A stretch of 64,000 nucleotides of DNA from Neelides folsomi (Eukaryota > Arthropoda > Collembola > Neelipleona > Neelidae). The notes beneath the pieces are model-generated. The model made no database searches. It was not told the DNA's origin and saw only the letters and a list, made by a program, of their open reading frames with translations. Position numbers and translations under genes: made by a program. This document shows, in pieces, positions 55,963-64,000 of the stretch; the first letter of the stretch is position 1, and each line of letters begins with the position of its first letter. The DNA is taken from the NCBI GenBank assembly GCA_034687125.1, contig JAQGBZ010000016.1:397298-461297 (forward strand), given 5' to 3'.

Positions 55963-55985
55963 ATATATATATATATATATATATA
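55963..55985. repeat. (AT)n microsatellite
   Basis: About eleven uninterrupted AT dinucleotides. Confidence 0.9.
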
Positions 55986-58430
55986 CCTATATTGTAGGTA
56001 TAATAGTTACTTTAGAAAATAAACTGTAACATTGAAGTTTATGTATAGAAGACAAGAGAGATTTTTTGGAGATGTCTGCTGGCCCTTTTCTCACTTAACC
56101 GCCCAATCGCCCTCGACTCAGAAGGGTGGCTTTTAAGGATCCTTAAGATATCCACGGATATATCTATATCAAAATACCTATCTATCTGGAGCGAGGGGGA
56201 TTTCCTTTCAAATGTACAGATGTCCCTTTGAAAAAGGTATTTTACATCTCATTCAGACATTCAGAAGCCCAAGTTTGAAACATTTGGCCATATGGGCTCA
56301 TCTTCAAATATTTAGATCTTCCTATACTTCACACCATATTCACATAAAAATATACAAATCAATGTCCTTGTGAATCTTCATCATAAATATTTTTTATAGA
56401 CTTAATAAAATACAACCTATGAACTGGAAATTATTATTTACACATATGCACTTGTACCATATATACTTAGGTAGAGTAATAATGATATGTCTATTCTAGT
56501 ACATATTTACTTGTCATGCTTAAAGCATCTTCTCAAATAACCACATAGGATAATAGAGTACTAAATAAAGTGGCGAATCATGTTAAAAGATATAATTACA
56601 TAAATGTTTCAGAAACCTGCATATGCAACGTTAAATTATTGTTTTAATATTAATTATATTAATTAATCATACGGATTCATAATTGCATTCTAATAAAGTA
56701 GCAAGTTAATCTTTGTCTAAAGATCTGCCAGCTGTGGTAACATAAACGGCATTTAAAGTATTTTCCGTGTGATCTTCGTTTGAGTAAGATGCTCAAAATC
56801 AGTGAGTGATATTGACATGTATTCTATTACATGAGAGATATCTGGGTGAGTTTTAAGAGATTTACAAACATCCTATATACTTATAGATAGTACACAGTAC
56901 TTATGGATACATAAATAGTAAAGCACGAAAATGTATAGGTACATGTATTTACAGCATGAGGCAATACATGTATTTGAACAATTGAAGGATTTTTCTCTCT
57001 CGTGTGATTTCTAAGAAAAGCTCCTCTTGGAAGACCATTGCATTGACCCTCAAATTCCAAATGCTCTAACTTTGAATACTTTCTTCATACAACTTTGTAC
57101 GCATATTTAAATGTATCTAATGTATGCTGGGCATGAAAATAAGTCCCATAAATATGGGTATATATATATATACTTATGACTTCCAATTCCCAAATACGCC
57201 ACTATGATCATTCACTCTCTCACTTTTTAAAATTCAATCATTTATTGCCTATAGCTAATTAAACTCTTTATACACATGGAATATAAGTACTCTATAAAGT
57301 AAGTGTGTAAATATTTTTATAAATAGAAATAGTGTACACTGGTGAATGTAAAAACTTTAAAGAAGCTTTTCATTGCTGTGCGATTGTGTGACTTGATTGT
57401 CCTCACAACATGGTTTAAAATCCGACTCATTTTCTCAACGAGAATAAAAGGAAGGAGAAATTCTGAAAGTTGTAAGTAGTTATATATACTTATATGTGCA
57501 TTTCTGAATGGTCCCTAAATGCACGTATACCTCAAGTATCAAAGTATTAAGATTAAGATATGAGAATAAGATGATGATGAGTCACGGGTGTATTTTATCA
57601 ATTTATGAATCATGAAACAGAAGTCACACCATTTGAATCATGAGTTATTTGCGAATTAAAAAGCTCTTGGGCCTTGTTTAAATAACATTGTGAATTTGTT
57701 TGCCAAATGATTTAAAATTAATCGATACTCATCTTCAAAAAGGGCATTGAGGGAGGAAACTCCCAACTTGTTGCATCCGACAACTGTTGATATTTCCCCT
57801 CATGTAAATGTCATCCTTTCCTGGCTAATGATTTTAGGGTGGAGGCAGTCGGAGAATTTGGCCCTATTAACCTTGATGAAATCTTCATATAAATAAGTTG
57901 ATATCTATGGGATATATGCGAAAGGGTTCCTTGGGTCTTTTGTGGGCCTGTGATTTGGGGGGTTTGATTTTGGGGACTTGATTTTGGGGAGTTGGGAGGT
58001 CGGGCGAGTGTCCGTTGAATTTTCCTAAGCGTTTCGCCTTCAGTCTTCTCTCCAACACCAGGCAGTTCGTCACGGTTCCCGCACCACGCTACTCGCACCA
58101 CGCACAGTCAGAAAGCATCAACGCACCGAGGTCACAAAGGGCATTGACATACCCACGACCCGGCCACTTAACTACTGGAGAGAGTGGAGTAAGTAAATTA
58201 AAGTTTCCCCGAGAGCGAGTGGATCGGAGTAGCCAATTGGGCTCTTTATATTTAGAAGAAAGGTCCATGTGTTTTGGGCCGTCTTTTGGGAAGTGGGTTT
58301 ATATTTAAACTGAGTTTAGGTACAACTAGTCGTTAGTTTACTTGGTGCGTCTCTCAATTCCTCATTTGCCTCCAGGATCCAGATGCGAGACTGACACACA
58401 CACACGCTGAGCTTTTCCCATCTCTTCCAA

Positions 58431-61400
58431 ATGACACCCAAACGGACTCAATGCATAGGTGAGAGGTTTTTCTCATTTCATTCAATTTTAATTAATTTTA
58501 ATTTTATTCGATTTGTCCCATTCGGACCAATGAATCATTAGTTGAGTGTTTGGAAACCAGGGTGGCTAATGCCATTGCCATGGATATTTAATTGACGCCT
58601 TCTATCTTACTACGAGGGGTGATGAAAAGAAAAGGAAATCTGTGGGCTATTGATAGCATTCGCCCTCACGGGGAAAGTTCCTCGCTTTTGTGTTGACTGA
58701 TGATGACCCAATTGGGGAATCCCTTAATAATAATATGACAAACGTCTTTTCTATACAAACTCACCATTTTACTTTTACCTCCTCCTTGTGTATTGGATTA
58801 AGAGGCCAATTGGTGTGGCGGTTGGAGTCTGCGACCGAGAGGTGAATTACCCCTGTCATTCAATCCTAATTAAATCCCTCGTTATTCGAGGATGGAGGAT
58901 GTTGGGCGAGAGGGGCGTGTGAGAGAATTTGAGATTTCGGAGTAAGGTGAGCTCCGTTTTTCACAGCCACCTGTTCATCCACACATTTCCATCTGACCGG
59001 TGACTCCAACGACTCTTTCCGTACATTTGAAGGTCACTCAAGGGTTCACAAATTCACCCTCATGTTTTAACCGCATCGGTACAACACGTCGAACAAAGGA
59101 ACCTGCCGGGAAGGAGGGAATATATACATAACCATTTTTATTATTTTTTAACCTTTACTCCTTACGCATGAAATATTGTAAAAACTATTAATGGTTGTAG
59201 AACCAAGGAGTATCTTTATATTTAAGTATATGTTTTTCTCCACATCCGGTTGTCAATTTTTATACAAGTGCCAAATGGCTATTTATGCCAATCCTATTAG
59301 CGCTAACACTCATTTGTTGATTCATAAAACAATTTTAAAAGGAATTGTTTTTTTTTAAATTGGAGGATCCTTCAATTTCTAATCCCCATCATTAAATCTC
59401 GTATTCAAAATTTCCTTCATGTTCTTTTTTGATTAAAAAAGTATATTAAATTACATGGTATGAGCAAATCTCTTTGTATTTTGTAGTTGAATCTCTTTTT
59501 GTAATAAGCATTTTCATTCTTGTAATTCCATTAATGCTCCTTTCGTTTTATTTGCATTTTTACATTCAAAGTTCCTCATTTGGTAAATGAAAACGAGTGT
59601 ACAAACTGCATTTCGAGTAGCTTAAAAATGGAGTTGTAAAATCTTTATTATAATTCCTGTTTAAATATTCAAACCTGCACTTCCTCTGAGAACTTACCAG
59701 GAGCGATAACGATAAGAAATCATTTACATTTTCTCTCTTTCGCCTTTAACTCCACTTCCCAGTTGTAAGTCTATTAAGACAAGACCTTAATGTAGTTAAC
59801 TAACCACCTGAGTAAGTCTCCGCCATTAAAAACGTTTAATTATTATTAGAGAGTGATGATGAGGACCATTGTTGTTGCATATCATAGTTAGGAGTCATAA
59901 AAGCTGTTTTTACAAGATATGTTATTTTTTATTATTTCATTTCTCTCTTTCTTCATCGCAGGAGACGGGAGTGAGGTATGTATATCTGGGGTTATGTCAT
60001 ATGATATTCTTTCTGGTTGATATGATGAAGTTTTGAGTGTTTGGTCATCTTGCCGATTATTCCCTAAGAACATTTAAAATTAAAAGGGCAGCCAGAGGAG
60101 TGAGCGAAGAACGAGTTTTGATATTTGGAAGTAGTTCGTGAGGAGCCGAAGGGGATCCCCCCACTCCGTCGTTGACCCTGTCCCGCTCTCCTCAATAATC
60201 TTCTTGTACTTTGACCACCTTCCTCAGCTTCATCGTAATCTCCCGGCCAAACTCCAACAATCCCTCACCTCTCACACTCAGCTGATGACCAATTGCTTGA
60301 ACTGTAGCAGATCCAACGAACCAACACTAATCTTCACACCCCAACATTGATAAATTCACGACCTTCACCTCTTTCTTCCATTCTCCGAGTTTTGAAGTTT
60401 CCGAATGGGGATAATCGAATGTTAATTGAATGCATATTTACTATCAATGAGGAAATTGTTGAGTAAATAAATAAATTGGTTGTTCAGTAACACTTGCGAC
60501 AAACAAGTGTGTTTAATAGGATGATGATGTGTGTTGTATTGAGTTTTTTTACTTCCGCTTTCATCTAATAATGTGCGACTCATTGTTTTTATTTTATTTT
60601 TAGTTATAGGAATACTCGGGGGGTTGTTGGCCATCGTATCTGGGATCGTCGTTGTCCTCTACTTCCGCTCATTAGTCGACCTCGTCATTGAAAGTGTAAG
60701 TTGAAGAAACCCTGTGGCCCCAATACCCTAACTTATTTTATCTTAAGACCCATTTGAATAATATTACTCTGAAAGATAATGAAATGATCACATTGGGTTG
60801 TCGGAGAGAATTTTTGAAGGGTTTTGACCTCCAATGGAGGGGAATGGGGAAATTAGAATTTCTCAATAAATATGAAATGATATGACTGGGGATGGTGGGG
60901 TGAATGTTTGGGTAAGGATATTTGGGTGAATCACTTGATTGTCAAATTTCATTTCACCATCATTCCTCATTGATGGGCGGCGGTTGGGAAATATGGAATA
61001 TAAGGAGGAATGCTCCTGCACTGCCACATTGGGATTTAAATGTCTCACAAACGCCGCCCACCAAAATTCATGACCTCAAACAAGTAGGAAGTTGACCCCG
61101 AAAAGACTCGGCTTTAATAAACACTCGTTTCAATCCCCAATTCAACTTTCCTCAATTTCAACTACTTCTCTCTCCCATGATCCAATCATCCAATGTTGAC
61201 TTTATCCAACCCATCCTCCACTTCATGAACCCATAATTACACTGACATCTGTACTTTTGAATAGTTCAATTCAACTTATTGGGGAAATGTTTTAATGGAT
61301 AAATTGGATATTTTAGCAATTACCTCTGAGGGAAGGAGCTGAGCCTACGAATCTCTGGCTCAAACCACCAGTCACTCCATACCTCAAAGTGTACTTCTTC

Positions 61401-63795
61401 AATGTCACGAACCCGAAAGAATTCTTGGAACAGGGAGCCAAGTTGAAACTAAAGGAATTCGGTCCATACACCTACAGGTAAAGAACCTATTAACCTATAG
61501 TTGACGTATTGATTTAAATGTCTATCTTTAATGTTCATTTACGTGGTTTAAACCTAATAATTGAACCATCTATTGAATGTAGTGAGAAGTGGGAGAAGGT
61601 GAATGTGACCTGGCACCCCAATGGAACGATGTCTTATCGACAGAAAAAACAATTTTACTTTGTTCGTGAAATGTCGATTGGGCCAGAGAGCGACGAATTC
61701 ACCGTGCCAAACGTTCCTATGCTCGTGAGTAGAAAAAAAACTTAATTTGTTTTTCCCCTCCGGGACTTTCCAACCCTATGAACTTCCTTGGAGGATGTTG
61801 ACTCCCACACGGGATGTCTGACGTGTAGATGACGAAGAAATGAATGAGGAATGATAATAGCTATTGATTATGATTACAGAGTGCCGTAGGGCAGTTGATC
61901 CATGCGACCAAGTTTGCAAGAAAAACAGTGGCGACACTTTTGGACATCTTGAAACTCCACCCGTTCGGGAATCACTCTGTTAAAGAACTCATGTGGGGAT
62001 ATGAAGATCCTCTCATTAAGCTTGGAAAATCCATTTTACCAGAAGGAAAACGCGTTCCATTTGACAAATTTGGATTTTTCTATAATAAAAACTTCACAAG
62101 TTATGAGAACAATGACGGAGTGAGTGATGAATATACGGTGTGGACCGGCGCTAAGAATCTTCAAGATTATGCCAGAATCAATGTGTTCAATGGGAAGGAA
62201 GGGATGTCCTATTGGGGAACTGAAGAGTGCAACAAGATCAAAGGCACTGACGGCACTGGATTTTCCTCTTCCCTCAAAAATGATTCTTCCATCCATCTGT
62301 TCAATAAAGATCTCTGTCAATCGATTCATCTCACAGTGAAAGAAGAGGTCAAACGTCAAGGATTTACGGCTCTCAGGTAAATTCAAATTGATTGATTAAT
62401 ATTATTTATTAAGTTAGTTTTTTCTACAATTGATTTACTTTTAGAGCATTTAGACAAAGAAACTATAATATTAAATATGAGTTGGTTTATTTAACAACTC
62501 TCAAATACAGAGAGTGTAGTTTAAGAGCCGAATGGTTTAAAAATTTCCCTTCTTTTCATTCCTTCGCCTAAATACAATTGTTTTATGCAGTGCGCAGTGA
62601 GGAATATTAAATTTAAAAAATGGGAATAAACGTTGTGGGTCTAGATAATTAATTATTTTCTATAATTAATTTTTTCTCACACTTCTTTCTCCATTCATGG
62701 TCGAATGGGTAATGAGGAGAAGCAGCATTTGAGCTTTTTCTACTAATGACCTCACAATCATTCCTTGGCCTATCCAACCAAATAATCCACTTTCATTGTT
62801 AATGCCAAAAGGACTGAAAAACTTCCAAAGATAGCAATCTGCTATTTACCTTTTTTGTCATTCAAACGGACGTTCTAATTGTCTGACTTGTCTAACATTG
62901 TATTTATTATGAATTGATTGGACCATTTAATGATTTGATTTTGATACACATATTAAATAGAAATGGGATCGTTAAATGAAATTAATTTTCTTAATTACAG
63001 ATTCTATCCAGTTGAATCAACATTTGGGGATATAGAAACCTATCCAGAAAATGAATGTTACTGTGTTGGCGGTCCACCTTGTGCTAAAAAGGGAACTTTT
63101 AACATCTCAGCCTGTCAGCTCGGTAAATTGAAAAACCCTTTAACAACTCACAACTTCTTCTAACCGGTTTGTGTGTCTTAGGTTCTCCTGTGTTCCTCTC
63201 TTGGCCTCATTTCCTTCATGGGGACAAGTCATTGGTTGAAGCGATCGACGGGCTCGCGCCAAGAGCCGATAAGCATCAATTCTACATTGACATTCAACCC
63301 GTATGCCACATTGATCACTCTCATTTATCATCTTTAATTGGAATATGTCATTAATTTGTCATCTTGATTTTAATTTCCTTTTTTATTCAGAGACTTGGAA
63401 TTGCAATGCAAGCGAAGGCACGTGTTCAAATCAACATCCAAATGGCCAAAATCCCCGATATTCCTCAAACAATAAATTTTACAAATCTCCTTCTTCCAGT
63501 CATTTGGTTTGAGGATGTGAGTTGATTGAATTAATGATATTAAATTCTGTTCCCAGGTCCTATTGTTTATATGAGAGAAATTTAATTGTTCTTCATTCTG
63601 CAGGGCATTGACGAACTTCCTGACTCAGTTACTGGTCTTCTTGGACAAGCGATCAATTTACCACCGATCGCTGAGGCTGCACTTTCCTACATCCTTTTCA
63701 TCGTCGGTGGACTTCTCTGCATCGGTGGATGTCTGCTCATTATTAGGAAAAAATACGCCAAAAAAGCCGTCATGAACTCAAATGGACACGCGAAG
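58431..63795 (+). CDS. CD36/SCARB-family scavenger receptor (continues past or ends near the right edge)
   Basis: Two-pass membrane glycoprotein that binds lipids or lipoproteins. Exons: 58431-58458, 60604-60695, 61317-61477, 61583-61724, 61880-62376, 63001-63122, 63182-63300, 63391-63516, 63604-63795; in phase, 493 codons. The N-terminal anchor is VIGILGGLLAIVSGIVVVLY. The ectodomain contains VYFFNVTNPKEFL, EFGPYTYS, NGTMSYRQKK, VWTGAKNLQDYARI, the cysteine-rich NECYCVGGPPC...ISAC, and SPVFLSWPHFLHGD. The C-terminal anchor is LSYILFIVGGLLCIGGCLLI followed by RKKY. There are many N-glycosylation sites (NGT, NVT, NHS, NFT, NDS). The conserved arginine usually after GPYxY is Ser here, set by the splice junction. 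After HAK at 63795 a GTAAAA donor suggests a further exon outside the window; reading through gives a different short tail. Related to croquemort/emp/SNMP; subtype not resolved. Confidence 0.95.
58459..60603 (+). other. First intron of the CD36-family gene
   Basis: 2.1 kb from GTGAG at 58459 to TTTTTAG at 60603. Phase 1, splitting the codon G|TT. No element recognised. Confidence 0.65.
62377..63000 (+). other. CD36-family intron between the large ectodomain exon and the Cys-rich exon
   Basis: 624 bp, from GTAAAT to AATTACAG. No feature seen. Confidence 0.6.
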
Positions 63796-64000
63796 GTAAA
63801 ATCCATCAATTCATTAACATCTTTATTTGTAGGAGCCTATGTATTTAATGTTTGTCTTAATTGACAATAAGTATACATAAATATTTGGATACCAATTAAG
63901 GACCCAGCTAAATAAATAACTTTCCCAGGATAAAAAAAGTAAAACTCCCAGTTGATACCTTTACCAGGATGGTCAGTAAAAGTTCCCAGTATAAAATTGT

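Larger units (their letters stand above)
51945..58430. other. 6.5-kb intergenic region
   Basis: Lies between the divergent small-protein/SLX4 and CD36-family genes. Mostly AT-rich; 57700-58430 is GC-richer and probably holds promoter and 5'UTR of the receptor gene. Two simple repeats are listed. No gene recognised. Confidence 0.5.

Noticed and set aside
58015-58308. 97-codon open frame upstream of the CD36-family gene
   Set aside because: Lies in the likely promoter/5'UTR; no conserved features.

Overview
This is a eukaryotic nuclear window, about 70% A+T by eye. Its genes are intron-rich with GT-AG junctions, and it carries cut-and-paste DNA transposons. The gene content (paxillin, ABCC/MRP transporter, glycogen synthase, Ly6 protein, SLX4, CD36-type receptor) is animal. 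The MRP gene has two sites of duplicated alternative exons, as I recall for Drosophila MRP, so an arthropod is likely. A small AT-rich arthropod such as a copepod is my best guess, but the species is not proven by the sequence.

Layout. (1) 480-5101, + strand: 3' part of a paxillin-type LIM gene. (2) 7297-18885, - strand: complete ABCC1/MRP-type ABC transporter. Its 27 coding exons per isoform (28 when the microexon is used) join in phase to 1522 aa, with two sets of alternative exons and a 10-nt microexon. (3) 19524-20718, + strand, head to head with the transporter: a dUTPase gene broken by an 857-bp hAT element and a nonsense codon. (4) 21981-24074, - strand: secreted/membrane protein with an Ig domain, two LDLa-like modules, one membrane span and a tail with two PPxY motifs. 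(5) 26225-30439, - strand: glycogen synthase, 694 aa. (6) 31168-32416: Tc1/mariner-like element with ~150-bp terminal inverted repeats. (7) 34232-45681, + strand: Ly6/three-finger GPI-type protein spread over 11.4 kb, with transposon remnants in its introns. (8) 51944-49995, - strand: an 83-aa membrane protein and a short SLX4-like protein whose reading frames share one exon, 12 nt apart. (9) 58431 to the right edge, + strand: CD36/SCARB-family receptor.

The genes are unrelated neighbours, not an operon. The exception is the small-protein/SLX4 pair, which looks dicistronic. The strongest observations are the coordinated alternative splicing of the MRP gene (microexon, plus a MITE inserted 20 nt from an alternative exon), the hAT-disrupted dUTPase, and the dicistronic SLX4 transcript. 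Large intergenic and intronic stretches (5.1-7.3, 24.1-26.2, 34.3-41.0, 45.7-50.0 and 51.9-58.4 kb) show only AT-rich DNA, small palindromic elements and simple repeats.
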